NCBI GenBank assembly: GCA_947566645.1
Contig: CANOKL010000003.1
Span: forward strand, 62,001-126,000
Length of the DNA: 64,000 bases
Origin: an uncultured Lachnospiraceae bacterium
GTDB taxonomy: Bacteria; Bacillota; Clostridia; Lachnospirales; Lachnospiraceae
Direction of reading: 5' to 3'
The translations under genes and the position numbers were made by a program. Below, in pieces: positions 17,542 to 26,507 of the stretch; within the stretch, counting starts at the first letter, position 1; each line of letters opens with the position of its first letter. A model generated the notes under the pieces. It ran no database searches. It was not told the origin of the DNA and saw only the letters and a list, made by a program, of their open reading frames with translations.

Positions 17542-18303
17542 ATGAACCTGTATTTCGAACTGTTGAAAAAACCTGTTTTCAATATGGAAGATGTAAATAT
17601 GTTTTATAATAATATGGATAGTGCACGTTCTGCGATTAAGCGATTGATGAAAGATGGCATGGCAGCTAAGATCCGTAATAATATGTATACCTGCATTAGC
17701 GGAGAAACTGGTGCACCGGTTGCCAATCGTTTTCAGATCGCCAGTCATATTACACCAACATCATATGTGTCACATCATACGGCTATGGAGTATTATGGAA
17801 TTACAGATCAGGTTTATTATGATGTGTATGTATCATCAGAGACCAGCTTCCGCGGTTTTACCTTTGATGGCTATACGTACTGTTTTGTGGCATCAAAAAA
17901 TGCTGAAGGAATTGAGAAGCCGTCTTACAGCGGAGGTATAGCAGTAACCAATTTGGAGCGCACCATTGTAGATAGTATCAAGGATATGGATAAGATTTCT
18001 GGCATTGAAGAAGTGGTGCAGAACATGGAAAGTGTGCATCGAATGCAGGAGAAAAGGCTGCTAAAGTACCTGGAACTCTATCAAAATCAATTCTTGTATC
18101 AGAAGATGGGATATCTGTTATGGCAATATAAGGAGCAGATGGGGCTGTCTGATTCGTTCTTTGAAAAATGCAAGAAACAAATTGGTAAAAGTAAGCGTTA
18201 TCTTACACGTGACCAGGATGGCGGCAGCTATAATGATACATGGAAACTGATTATTCCGGATGATCTGCAAAATATGAAGAATGGAGTGATGATGGATTGT
18301 TAG
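17542..18303 (+). CDS. AbiEi-like type IV antitoxin/transcriptional regulator
   Basis: 253 residues. The N-terminus is a winged-helix-like domain (ARSAIKRLMKDGMAAKIRNNMYTC); the following part (VANRFQIASHITPTSYVSHHTAMEYYGI ... TNLERTIVDSIK) matches the AbiEi antitoxin pattern. AbiEi proteins bind DNA and repress their own operon. The expected partner, an AbiEii nucleotidyltransferase toxin, is not present; the next gene, overlapping by 7 bases, encodes an XRE regulator. The surrounding DNA is AT-rich, suggesting acquisition. Family assignment is from motif memory. Confidence 0.72.
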   Translation: MNLYFELLKKPVFNMEDVNMFYNNMDSARSAIKRLMKDGMAAKIRNNMYTCISGETGAPVANRFQIASHITPTSYVSHHTAMEYYGITDQVYYDVYVSSETSFRGFTFDGYTYCFVASKNAEGIEKPSYSGGIAVTNLERTIVDSIKDMDKISGIEEVVQNMESVHRMQEKRLLKYLELYQNQFLYQKMGYLLWQYKEQMGLSDSFFEKCKKQIGKSKRYLTRDQDGGSYNDTWKLIIPDDLQNMKNGVMMDC

Positions 18304-18629
18304 GAAGCCGTATTAAGGTATTAAGAAATGCAAAAAATTTCACTCAGGAGCAGATTGCTGATAAAATTGGCATTAGCAGACAGAAATATGCAAGAATTGA
18401 GAATGGAGTTAATAGCATTACATTGGACACTCTTTCTAAAGTTGCGGAAGTTTTGGACGTTACAGTAGGGGATATAACAAGAGTGTTGGATGAAACTCCT
18501 GCAGTTGCATATAGAGTTGAAGAGGAAGGCGGATCTTCTAAAAAGATCTTTGATATGCTTGATCTGTTCTATGCAAATAAGCATATGTTCGAGAAGCTTC
18601 AGCAAAGGGATATGGAAACGCAAGATTGA
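18297..18629 (+). CDS. XRE-family helix-turn-helix regulator
   Basis: 110 residues. Residues 1-60 are a classic XRE HTH (IKVLRNAKNFTQEQIADKIGISRQKYARIENG ... LDTLSKVAEVLDV). The C-terminal 50 residues are short and charged. TTG start, overlapping the AbiEi-like stop, so the two are translationally coupled. It stands where the AbiEii toxin would normally be. Confidence 0.85.
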   Translation: MLGSRIKVLRNAKNFTQEQIADKIGISRQKYARIENGVNSITLDTLSKVAEVLDVTVGDITRVLDETPAVAYRVEEEGGSSKKIFDMLDLFYANKHMFEKLQQRDMETQD

Positions 18630-18743
18630 ATGTATCTGGTAATGGGATTGATATACCGTATGAATACATTGACTATGTTATATACAATTATAACCATAAC
18701 GCGATACTGAGAGGATATTAGCGATAAGCTCATTGAACATTCC

Positions 18744-18776
18744 TGACCACTACTTAACCTGTACAAGTAGTGGTCA
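18744..18776. terminator. 12-bp perfect inverted repeat between convergent genes
   Basis: TGACCACTACTT (18744-18755) and AAGTAGTGGTCA (18765-18776) with a 9-base loop. It sits between the XRE gene (plus) and GNAT gene (minus). No U-tract follows on either strand, so it may be a bidirectional transcription barrier or a protein-binding site. Confidence 0.5.
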
Positions 18777-18814
18777 AATTGCAGTATTGATGGAGGAGGG
18801 AAGGAACACCTGCC

Positions 18815-19327
18815 TTATTTTATCATCATTCCCATAATATAAAGGTCATAGTATCTGCCGTTCAGAAGTGTCTGGTTTTTGCAGCATCCCTCCACGATAA
18901 AGCCGAATTTCAGATATAAAGAAACCGCCATTGTATTATCTGTTCTTGTATCTAGACGGATTCTTGTTGTTACGCCATTTCCTTTACACCAGTCAATCAG
19001 CATCTGAATTAAAGTGCTCCCGATTCCCTGCCCCTGATATTTTTTAGCCACGACAATCCCCAGCTCGCCCTCATGGCGGGATTTAATTTTATGGCTGGAA
19101 TTAATGGTCGCAATTCCTGCAATCTCCTCCCCGTCAAGTGCAAGAAGCATCGTGTTATTCACATTGCCTTCGAGTCCCTTAATGTCCTCCGCCTGCTCTT
19201 TTACGCCCAGAGGATACTCATCTTTTTCAAAGCTTAGAAAACTGGTCTCCCCTCCTACATAATTGTAAAACTCTACGATTCTCTCTGCGTCCTCCACTAC
19301 CGGATTACGGTATGTAATTTTGCCCAT
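18815..19327 (-). CDS. GNAT-family N-acetyltransferase
   Basis: 170 residues with GNAT motif A (GELGIVVAKKYQGQGIGSTLIQML) for acetyl-CoA binding and the C-terminal AVSLYLKFGFIVEGC strand-helix. It starts at ATG after AAAGGAGGG. The substrate is not evident (protein, amino-sugar or small amine are all possible). It stands alone between the XRE gene and a roughly 600-base intergenic region. Confidence 0.85.
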   Translation of the reverse strand: MGKITYRNPVVEDAERIVEFYNYVGGETSFLSFEKDEYPLGVKEQAEDIKGLEGNVNNTMLLALDGEEIAGIATINSSHKIKSRHEGELGIVVAKKYQGQGIGSTLIQMLIDWCKGNGVTTRIRLDTRTDNTMAVSLYLKFGFIVEGCCKNQTLLNGRYYDLYIMGMMIK

Positions 19328-19934
19328 TACAGTGCCCTCCTTTTTTTCTTCTTTGATATCAGTAGTCTTTTTCTATACTTGCATACAAAAATTATGTGGT
19401 ATCGTAACCAATATTTGTGCCTGGTTTTTTCTAAAGGATATTTCCATGTTCCTGTGACACAAGTGTAACACAAAATGCTGCTTTTGGCTATCTTAACTAC
19501 TGCCTAAAAATCTTGTTTCAAAGCTTTTAGGGGGCTGAAAATGCGTATTTGGAAGCCGATTTAATGCAAAAATCCTAGAATATGCTATAATAAGGTTGAA
19601 GTTGAGGCTATTCGGTTGGACATTGATAAAGTATTTCCAAGAACAAAATGGCATTGCAGTAAGGTAAATTATTCAGGATAAAGGTGGGACAATTATTGGG
19701 AAGGTGGAATCCAAGATTACATTCTGTGAAAATATCAGATGCTATTGAAGATATTATGAGAAAGATTTTAGATAAAGAAGAGGGGGAATATATATCATTG
19801 CGGAAGAGTGATTAAGCAGGACGGAGAGGATGTTTTGTGGGAAAGGACATTTAAGCTATATGTAAAAAAGGATGGGAATATTTTGTAAAATATAAATGAT
19901 AATCGTTATTATATACTTGGATGAGGGAGAATAA
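19328..19934. other. AT-rich gap with decayed reading frames
   Basis: No intact gene. Between about 19600 and 19890 three short frames read like protein without start codons and are broken by stops or frame changes (for example QLLGRWNPRLHSVKISDAIE near 19690-19750, and KQDGEDVLWERTFKLYVKK near 19820-19880), suggesting a decayed gene. A candidate promoter for the next operon (TTGTAA 19883-19888, 18 bases, TATTAT 19907-19912) overlaps a partly symmetric TGATAAT-C-GTTATTA. Confidence 0.4.
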
Positions 19935-20666
19935 ATGATAAAACTTGCAATTATAGAAGACGAGGAAAATATGCTAGAGATAATATATGACTATGTTAAA
20001 TCCTCAGAAAAAATGCTGAAAGACTGTAATATGAAAATGCAAATAGAAAGATTTACCTCTGCTGAACAATTTTTAGAAGGAATTGACAAAAGGAGTGGTT
20101 ATGATATCCTTTTGGTCGATATTGGACTACCTAAAATGAATGGAGTAGAATTAGGAAAAATAGTTCGGAGGAAATACCCAGAAATTTATTTTATCTTTCT
20201 AACAGCACATATTGAGTTCGCAGTAGATAGTTATAGAATAGGTGCATATCAATATATACTAAAGGAAGAAGCCGAAAAACGCCTGCCCATAATGATACAA
20301 GATATAGTAAAAAGAATCAGCAGGGACAATGAAGGATACCGGTGGGTAGGAACAAATCTGGATAAACAAAGGATATATTATAAGGAAATAATCTGTATAC
20401 GCAAGGATAAGAAAACAAAATATGTGGAATATATAACAACAGAAGGTGTATATAAAGAAAGAATTTCGCTTAATCAATTATTAGGAGAATTAGATAATGA
20501 AATATTTATGTTAGTCGGCCGAAGTAACATCATAAATATGAATCATATTGTAAGACTAAAAGGAGTGACAATTTATCTTGAAAAAGAAGAGAAGATAATA
20601 GTTAACGCGCCTTGTATGGAAAAAATAAAGCAGAATCTTAATACATACTGGAGGAATAAATGGTGA
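19935..20666 (+). CDS. LytTR-type response regulator (AgrA/VirR-like)
   Basis: 243 residues: receiver domain (about 1-125) with acidic pocket IIEDEEN, phospho-acceptor Asp62 (LLVDIGLPKMNG) and FLTAH; LytTR DNA-binding domain (about 140-240; RIYYKEIICIRKDKKTKYVEY ... FMLVGRSNIINMNHIVRL). It would activate genes from direct-repeat sites upstream of promoters. First gene of an AT-rich three-gene unit; overlaps the kinase gene by 7 bases. Confidence 0.88.
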   Translation: MIKLAIIEDEENMLEIIYDYVKSSEKMLKDCNMKMQIERFTSAEQFLEGIDKRSGYDILLVDIGLPKMNGVELGKIVRRKYPEIYFIFLTAHIEFAVDSYRIGAYQYILKEEAEKRLPIMIQDIVKRISRDNEGYRWVGTNLDKQRIYYKEIICIRKDKKTKYVEYITTEGVYKERISLNQLLGELDNEIFMLVGRSNIINMNHIVRLKGVTIYLEKEEKIIVNAPCMEKIKQNLNTYWRNKW

Positions 20667-21985
20667 ACAAAATGGCATTGCAATGTATCCTTTTGTCAGT
20701 ATCTATAGGGGAGATTTGGCTATGCTATCAGATTTCATATATTACATTTTTTGAAAAAGAATATTTAAGTACGTGGAATAAGATTGTCATTTATGGAAAT
20801 ATTTTGATTTTGGGTATATTGCTGGCAATTAGCAGATCTGTGACTTTCTTTTCGAGAAGTGTGTTTATATTTTGCGTTTTAGTTACAAGCATTTGTATGT
20901 GGATAATTAAGAAGAAAAGTCTGGTAATTTTTGGAATGAATCTATTCTTTTTCACGTTAGTTAGAATTTTGGATTTTTTCTTTGCATTTGTAAGTATGGA
21001 GATCCTGGGCCGAAATTTTACATATAAAATATATATGAGTGTGACACTTTGGAATGGGATAATTTTTTGTTGCTCAAGGCTGATTGTTTTCTGTGGTGTT
21101 TTAGTATTAATAAAAAGTACGCGGGAGGAGATGCGAGAGTTTGTTGAAGGTTTTAAATGGCTTATATTAGGAACTAGCCTTTTCTTGGCTTTTCTATTGT
21201 TAAAATATCAACTTGTAATGGACGAAATGGTAATAGTAAAAAAATATTCTCAGGGTATTGGGAGCGGCTTCACCTTGCTAACAATCACAGTTCTCCTTTT
21301 ATTCATGTGTCTTTTCATAATAAAATATCAGGCTATGAAAAATGAGAATGAAATTTTGCACATACATGAAAAAATAATGGATTGGAAATATCAGGAGATG
21401 AAAAAAAACGGACAGTTGATTCATGATATGAAGAACCATTTCATTGTACTAAAAAAATGTGTAGAAGAGGGTGCAAATGAAAAACTGTATAGTTATATAG
21501 ATGAAATATGCGAAAGGTTAATTTGCTCGGATATAAAAAACTGGACGGGTCGGTATGCGATAGATTTAATATTAAGTCAAAAGAAAGCAGAAGCAGAAAA
21601 AAAGGATATTGTTTTTAACCTATATACAACTTTTGCTCCGGAGATTGCCATTTTGGATAGCGATCTTGTTGTATTATTTGGGAATTTGTTAGATAATGCG
21701 ATCGAAGCATGTATGAAGGTGGAAAGTAAATATAGAAGAGTTGATGTAAAAATAGGAACACAGAATGAGTTGCTTTTTATACAAATCGATAATAGCATAG
21801 GGGAGCCGCCGATTCAAAAGGGGAGAAATCTAGTTACAACAAAAAATGAGAAGATGCGGCATGGATATGGATTAAAAAGCGTAGAAAATATTGTGAAAAA
21901 GTATGATGGTACATTTTCTTACTATATTGAGGAAAAACATTTTAGTATAGTTATATCTTTTTATAGTAGTGAAAGTATATCATAA
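20660..21985 (+). CDS. AgrC-like membrane histidine kinase (GHKL)
   Basis: 441 residues: six or seven transmembrane segments over about 1-225, a dimerisation helix with QLIHDMKNH (phospho-acceptor His255) and a GHKL ATPase with N box GNLLDNAIEAC and G-box HGYGLKSV. This is the AgrC/ComD pattern for peptide-sensing kinases. No agrB/agrD-like peptide maturation pair is visible nearby, so the signal is unknown. Coupled to the regulator; the 455-residue unknown follows 20 bases later. Confidence 0.87.
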   Translation: MVNKMALQCILLSVSIGEIWLCYQISYITFFEKEYLSTWNKIVIYGNILILGILLAISRSVTFFSRSVFIFCVLVTSICMWIIKKKSLVIFGMNLFFFTLVRILDFFFAFVSMEILGRNFTYKIYMSVTLWNGIIFCCSRLIVFCGVLVLIKSTREEMREFVEGFKWLILGTSLFLAFLLLKYQLVMDEMVIVKKYSQGIGSGFTLLTITVLLLFMCLFIIKYQAMKNENEILHIHEKIMDWKYQEMKKNGQLIHDMKNHFIVLKKCVEEGANEKLYSYIDEICERLICSDIKNWTGRYAIDLILSQKKAEAEKKDIVFNLYTTFAPEIAILDSDLVVLFGNLLDNAIEACMKVESKYRRVDVKIGTQNELLFIQIDNSIGEPPIQKGRNLVTTKNEKMRHGYGLKSVENIVKKYDGTFSYYIEEKHFSIVISFYSSESIS

Positions 21986-22005
21986 TAAAAAAGAGAGGTA
22001 ATATT

Positions 22006-23373
22006 ATGAGAACAAATATCAATTCATTATATGTTGGGTTAAAAGAGAACTCCTCGAATATCCCAAATGGGTTTATAAAGAGTTTGCATTTTGGGTTCCT
22101 TTGCGATAAAAATATTCGTTCATTTCATGGTGGCAATGAGGAGATTACCAGGGATGGAGCTCTTTTGTACAAATACCGGACGAAAAATCCGATCAGACTT
22201 TTTGACAAAAGCCAGGAAAGTCAGCAGTATAATCGGGTAGAGGATGTCACGGAAATATCGGATGAATTTGTGTCTCAATTAAATGCGGATAAATATTCCT
22301 GGGATGAGTTTCGGTTCCAAAGTGCTTTTGATATTGGTTCTAGTGATGATTTGGATTATATTCTTAGCAGGCTTGCGGCTTCTTATGTAACTGTAGCAGA
22401 GCATTTGAATACTCATTTTAGTGGCATAGATCTTGAGAGTCATATGAATCAATTAGAGGTTACAGTTTCTAACGTGATTAATCAGAAAGTAAATTGTTTT
22501 GCAGAAAATGTAGGCGGATTTTTAGAAAAGAATGGATTTGCTAATGAAAGAGAAAAAATATATAATACAATTGCAGAAGAGTACGCCAATAAAATCTGGC
22601 AATATAGCGAATTTGTAAAAAAGAATGGTGACTATATGCACCTAAAGGGGAGTGACGATGAATGGCTTCTAAATGATGTTGCCTATATGGCGCAAGAACT
22701 GAGGAAGGCCTGCAATACATCCCGTGATGCAGCTTCCTTAGAAAGTGGCTATAGTCTGAAAGAACTATCATTGGCTAACAGGCTTGTAGGGGAAATGAAA
22801 TTTGAGGGATTGTTTGATAGTTCGGGAAATGAGGAAAGTTTTGGATTAGGCATAGGAATACTGTTATTAAAGACACAGCTATTTACTGAAAATAATAAGG
22901 TATCAGAGCAATTAGCCGGTAAGATGTGGAGGGCTGTAAAAAAAGGTATAGATGATTCCATTGATAAAGTAAATAATCGGATACTAAGTTTATATGATGA
23001 CCCTTATTACGATAAGGAGAGAGCACCAATATATAATAAATCTGAAATATATGATGTTTGTAAAATAATGCTAGATATCTATAAAGAAAAAGGCAGTTAT
23101 TCAGAGACAATTTTAGAGAGTATTAATTATGCCCGGAATAAAAGCAGAAGTAAGGAAAATATAAATGGAATTGTAGATAGATATAAGCTTAACTATTATT
23201 GGAAAAGATTTTATGATAATTCAGATTGTTTCCAAAAGTTTTACTATTCAAAAGAGTTTGATAGGAGGACTTCCTACCAAAAACTAGTGGATTCGTGGAA
23301 TGCTTTTGCTTTTGATGTATCAAAATGTGATAATTATCAAATTAAAAAGACTTGTATATCCGTGTTGGCATAA
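22006..23373 (+). CDS. Unknown 455-residue protein in the two-component operon
   Basis: No signal peptide or membrane segment; mixed alpha-helical, rich in Asn, Ser, Tyr and Lys. A region near 100-215 is strongly helical (LESHMNQLEVTVSNVINQKV ... REKIYNTIAEEYANKIWQY). Near its start it contains FIKSLHFGFLCDKNIRSFHGG. I recognise no family. It follows the kinase gene by 20 bases with a GAGAGG site and shares the low GC of that unit, so it is likely controlled by, or the output of, the two-component system. Confidence 0.7.
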   Translation: MRTNINSLYVGLKENSSNIPNGFIKSLHFGFLCDKNIRSFHGGNEEITRDGALLYKYRTKNPIRLFDKSQESQQYNRVEDVTEISDEFVSQLNADKYSWDEFRFQSAFDIGSSDDLDYILSRLAASYVTVAEHLNTHFSGIDLESHMNQLEVTVSNVINQKVNCFAENVGGFLEKNGFANEREKIYNTIAEEYANKIWQYSEFVKKNGDYMHLKGSDDEWLLNDVAYMAQELRKACNTSRDAASLESGYSLKELSLANRLVGEMKFEGLFDSSGNEESFGLGIGILLLKTQLFTENNKVSEQLAGKMWRAVKKGIDDSIDKVNNRILSLYDDPYYDKERAPIYNKSEIYDVCKIMLDIYKEKGSYSETILESINYARNKSRSKENINGIVDRYKLNYYWKRFYDNSDCFQKFYYSKEFDRRTSYQKLVDSWNAFAFDVSKCDNYQIKKTCISVLA

Positions 23374-23476
23374 TGGAATAAAGGGAACATTCCCTAATGT
23401 CGGCATCGTTCAGACTTGTGTCAAACGAAGTAAGTGAAAAGTAGCTTTAAAATAAATGTTAGGGCAAGGTTAGAAG

Positions 23477-23863
23477 ATGGAAAATAAATCAAAATGGCTT
23501 GAAGGAATTTCTGTAACAATAGCAGTATTAATATTGTCTTTACTCGCAGGAAATGATAAAGGGAAGGACGTTAAAGAAGCAGAAAATAATAAAATTATGG
23601 GGAAAAGAATTGAACGCGAGATACCATCTTGGTCTGAAAACGTCACAATTCGTGGTAAAGTTTTAGAAGTGCATGACGCACATGGATATGTTTTATTAAT
23701 TGAATCTGAAGCAGACCAAAGTTTATGCCAGGTTGATGTTCCAGAATCTGACGAAACAAAAAAGTTTAAAAAGGGGGATATAGTAAATGTAACATATAGT
23801 GGAACAGAGCTTGAATCTGTTCCAGGCCAATTAATTGGAGTCACTTCAGTTGAGATAGAATGA
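23477..23863 (+). CDS. Small exported protein with a likely OB-type domain
   Basis: 128 residues. The N-terminus carries a hydrophobic segment (ISVTIAVLILSLLAG) after a basic start, acting as signal or anchor. The mature part is beta-rich (VTIRGKVLEVHDAHGYVLLIE ... KKGDIVNVTYSGTELESVPGQLIGVTSVEI), resembling the small OB-fold-like exported proteins of Firmicutes. No strong ribosome site is seen. Function unknown. Confidence 0.6.
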   Translation: MENKSKWLEGISVTIAVLILSLLAGNDKGKDVKEAENNKIMGKRIEREIPSWSENVTIRGKVLEVHDAHGYVLLIESEADQSLCQVDVPESDETKKFKKGDIVNVTYSGTELESVPGQLIGVTSVEIE

Positions 23864-23940
23864 TTCCCTTAAAAAATTATTCTGAGTATTTATGTGTTTT
23901 ATTCTGAAAAACACCATTTTATCGGTTCGGATGCCGTGCA

Positions 23941-23976
23941 GTAAGGTGAACGGCCTGGGATGCCGTTCATAGTAAC
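23941..23976. repeat. Degenerate palindromic repeat (family 1)
   Basis: GTAAGGTGAACGGC at the left and GCCGTTCATAGTAAC at the right form an imperfect inverted pair; the right end matches the family-1 terminus, the left has lost a few bases. Located in the leader of the ABC exporter operon. Confidence 0.5.
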
Positions 23977-24016
23977 CAGTGTGGGGAACCATGCTGGGCG
24001 TTTTTAAGTGGAGACC

Positions 24017-24045
24017 TTGTAAATTTTCTTGTGGCAGTATATAAT
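24017..24045 (+). promoter_or_regulatory. Promoter of the ABC exporter operon
   Basis: TTGTAA (24017-24022), 17 bases, TATAAT (24040-24045), about 20 bases before the start codon of the ATPase gene. Confidence 0.6.
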
Positions 24046-24065
24046 GAACGAAAAGAGGGATCACC

Positions 24066-24860
24066 ATGATATCTGTAAATCACTTATGCAAAACATATAA
24101 GGTTAGGCAGCAGACCAGTTCAAAGAATATTTTGAAAAGTTTATTTAAAAGTGAATATCGCTATGTCAAAGCTGTGCAGGATATTAGTTTTGAGATAGAG
24201 CAGGGAGAGATGGCAGGCCTGATCGGGCTAAATGGGGCAGGCAAGACTACTACATTAAAAATGATGGCAGGATTAATCCATCCATCAGAGGGGTCGGTTA
24301 CAGTAAATGGATTCACACCGCATGAGCTTAAAAAAGAGTTCCTGAAGAAGATCGGCCTGGTAATGGGAAATAAGAGCCAGCTCTGGTGGGACATCTCTGC
24401 TTATGATTCTTTTGAACTGGAGGGGCAGATCTACGGGCTGACGCTAAAGCAGATAGAAGAGAGAGTTGCTGATCTGTCTGATTTGTTAGATGTAAAGGAA
24501 CTGCTGAGAGTCCCGGTGAGGAAGTTATCACTGGGAGAGAGGATGAAGATGGAGCTGATCTTGGTTCTTTTGCATGAACCGTCGGTTTTATTCCTGGATG
24601 AGCCGACGATTGGACTGGATATTATCTCGCAGAAGAAGCTGCGGGATTTTGTGAAGAAATATAATTGTGAGAAGAAATCAACAACAATCATAACCAGTCA
24701 TAATATGAAAGATGTTGAGGAATTGTGTAAGAGAATTATAGTGATCGACCATGGTACAGTGATCTATGACGGGCTGATTGAAGACCTGAAAAAATACAGT
24801 AAGGAAAGTGATTTTGAAGAGATTGTTGCAAAATTGCTTCAGGGTACACAGGGCCAATGA
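24066..24860 (+). CDS. ABC-2-type transporter ATP-binding protein
   Basis: 264 residues with Walker A GLNGAGKT (54-61), signature LSLGE, Walker B VLFLDEPTIGLD and the switch His in ITSHNMKD. The stretch between Walker A and signature (VMGNKSQLWWDISAYDSF) is typical of ATPases paired with two ABC-2 permeases of the DUF990 type. It overlaps the first permease by 4 bases. Exported substrate unknown. Confidence 0.92.
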   Translation: MISVNHLCKTYKVRQQTSSKNILKSLFKSEYRYVKAVQDISFEIEQGEMAGLIGLNGAGKTTTLKMMAGLIHPSEGSVTVNGFTPHELKKEFLKKIGLVMGNKSQLWWDISAYDSFELEGQIYGLTLKQIEERVADLSDLLDVKELLRVPVRKLSLGERMKMELILVLLHEPSVLFLDEPTIGLDIISQKKLRDFVKKYNCEKKSTTIITSHNMKDVEELCKRIIVIDHGTVIYDGLIEDLKKYSKESDFEEIVAKLLQGTQGQ

Positions 24861-25651
24861 GAATACAAAAAGCAGCATTCAAATTAAAGCTCAGCGAATT
24901 TACTATCTATAGAAGTAACGTTTTTCTGAATTTTTTCTTCGGCTGTGTGCCATTACTGGTACAAATTTTTTTGTGGAAAGCGATCTATGGGAACGGTTTA
25001 GAAAGAATTGGCGGATATTCATATAAACAGATGATCACGTATTATGTCCTGACATTTCTGTGCTCAGAGATACTGGACGCCAGGGATAATACGGTCAAAA
25101 TGTCCGAAATGATACAGGACGGACAGATTCATAATTATTTGCTAAAGCCTATAGGGTTTCTTTCTCTGAATTATAAATTATATCAGGCTGAGAAAATGAT
25201 TTATTTATTAAATGTAGGCATCCCCTTTTTGGTTTTTTGTCTGGCCATCCATAAGTTTATTTACTGGAAGGCATATAATCTGCTGTTTTTTGTGATTTCC
25301 TTCTGTCTTGCATTTGTGCTGAAATATATGATTGGGTGTATTTTGGGCCTGATTACTACATGGGTTGAAGAAATAACCGGACTATTGGATCTTCTGAATA
25401 ATGTAGAAAAGTTTTTATCGGGGTCATTGATTCCGCTGACATTATTACCCTCCGGGCTGAATATGGCTCTTTCATTTCTTCCATTCAAGTATACTTTATT
25501 TGTGCCAGTTGATATCTATATGGGGAATATGAAAAGCCAGGATATGGGGATATCAATAGGAATTCAGGCTGTATGGTGCATTGTTTTGGGACTTGTTTTG
25601 ATCATACTGAAGAATGAAGCATTTAAAAAATATTCGGGCTATGGTTCATAG
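24857..25651 (+). CDS. ABC-2-type permease, first subunit
   Basis: 264 residues with six hydrophobic segments and no other domain. It resembles the ABC-2 family permeases that pair with the upstream ATPase (VFLNFFFGCVPLLVQIFLWKAIYG at the start). Starts inside the ATPase stop region (ATGA) and is followed by a second, related permease. Likely forms a heterodimeric exporter membrane unit. Confidence 0.85.
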   Translation: MRIQKAAFKLKLSEFTIYRSNVFLNFFFGCVPLLVQIFLWKAIYGNGLERIGGYSYKQMITYYVLTFLCSEILDARDNTVKMSEMIQDGQIHNYLLKPIGFLSLNYKLYQAEKMIYLLNVGIPFLVFCLAIHKFIYWKAYNLLFFVISFCLAFVLKYMIGCILGLITTWVEEITGLLDLLNNVEKFLSGSLIPLTLLPSGLNMALSFLPFKYTLFVPVDIYMGNMKSQDMGISIGIQAVWCIVLGLVLIILKNEAFKKYSGYGS

Positions 25652-25661
25652 GAGCAGATCA

Positions 25662-26459
25662 GTGAGATACTTAAAGTTATACTTAAATTTTGTGAAAAAC
25701 TGTTTCAGAAGAGAGACAATTTACCGGTTTAATTTTTTTGTGAATATGTTTACTGTTGTTATGGGCTATGCATCTCATATTTTGTTCTATTATTTTGTAT
25801 ACGACACAGGGATAGAGCAGATATCCGGGTGGGACAGGTACCAGATCTATTGTCTGCTGGCAACGGTATGGATTGTAGATTCCATTTTTGGAGGCGTTTT
25901 CTTTTTTAACTTAATAAAGATTCCTTCAAAAGTGAAAAACTATGAATTAGACGGGCTGTTAACTAAGCCTGTGAATTCTGTCTTTATGCTTTCCTTAAGG
26001 CAATTTAACTTTGGCTTATTTTCCGGGACTTTTTTTGGAGCTGCATTTTTGATTTATTCCTTGTGGCGCGGGAATATCCGGGTCAGTGCATTTGGTATAC
26101 TGTGTTATCTTATATTAGTGATATGTGCAGTAATTCTTTTATTCAGCATCTTGTTTATTATGGTAACGTTTTCTTTGAGGTTTGTAAGAATCCAGGGATT
26201 AATAGGGATGTACTGGACATTTATGGATATTGGGAAGAATCCCCATTCAATCTATCCGATGGCGTTGAAATACGGTTTGGTTTTCATAATTCCGGCAACT
26301 GTGGTTTATAATTTTCCGGTACAGGTGCTGGTTGGGAATCACTATCTGCGTTATTTAAACTCAGTCAGTACTCTGATTCTGGCAATTGCAATTACAGCGG
26401 TATTCTTGACGGGTTCAGTTTTCTATTTTATAAAGTCATTAAGATATTACTATGATTAG
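25662..26459 (+). CDS. ABC-2-type permease, second subunit
   Basis: About 266 residues with six predicted membrane helices (for example FFVNMFTVVMGYASHILFYYFV). The frame extends back to ATG 25614, inside the preceding gene, but GTG 25662 has ATAGGAG 7 bases upstream that overlaps the previous stop, the usual coupling geometry, and is preferred. The gene ends 12 bases before a family-1 palindrome. Confidence 0.82.
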   Translation: MRYLKLYLNFVKNCFRRETIYRFNFFVNMFTVVMGYASHILFYYFVYDTGIEQISGWDRYQIYCLLATVWIVDSIFGGVFFFNLIKIPSKVKNYELDGLLTKPVNSVFMLSLRQFNFGLFSGTFFGAAFLIYSLWRGNIRVSAFGILCYLILVICAVILLFSILFIMVTFSLRFVRIQGLIGMYWTFMDIGKNPHSIYPMALKYGLVFIIPATVVYNFPVQVLVGNHYLRYLNSVSTLILAIAITAVFLTGSVFYFIKSLRYYYD

Positions 26460-26470
26460 GGAGGAATATA

Positions 26471-26507
26471 GTTGCTATGAGCGGCCTCTTAGGCCGTGAA
26501 TAGTAAC
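26471..26507. repeat. Palindromic repeat (family 1), 37 bp with near-perfect 8-bp flanks
   Basis: GTTGCTATGAGCGGCC and GGCCGTGAATAGTAAC are the inverted ends. The flanks GGAATATA (26463-26470) and GGAATATT (26508-26515) agree at 7 of 8 positions, as an aged target-site duplication would. Located just after the exporter operon. Confidence 0.75.

Noticed and set aside
19895..19915. Fur-box-like TGATAAT-C-GTTATTA before the response regulator
   Set aside because: Only partial symmetry, in very AT-rich DNA where such matches are expected by chance.
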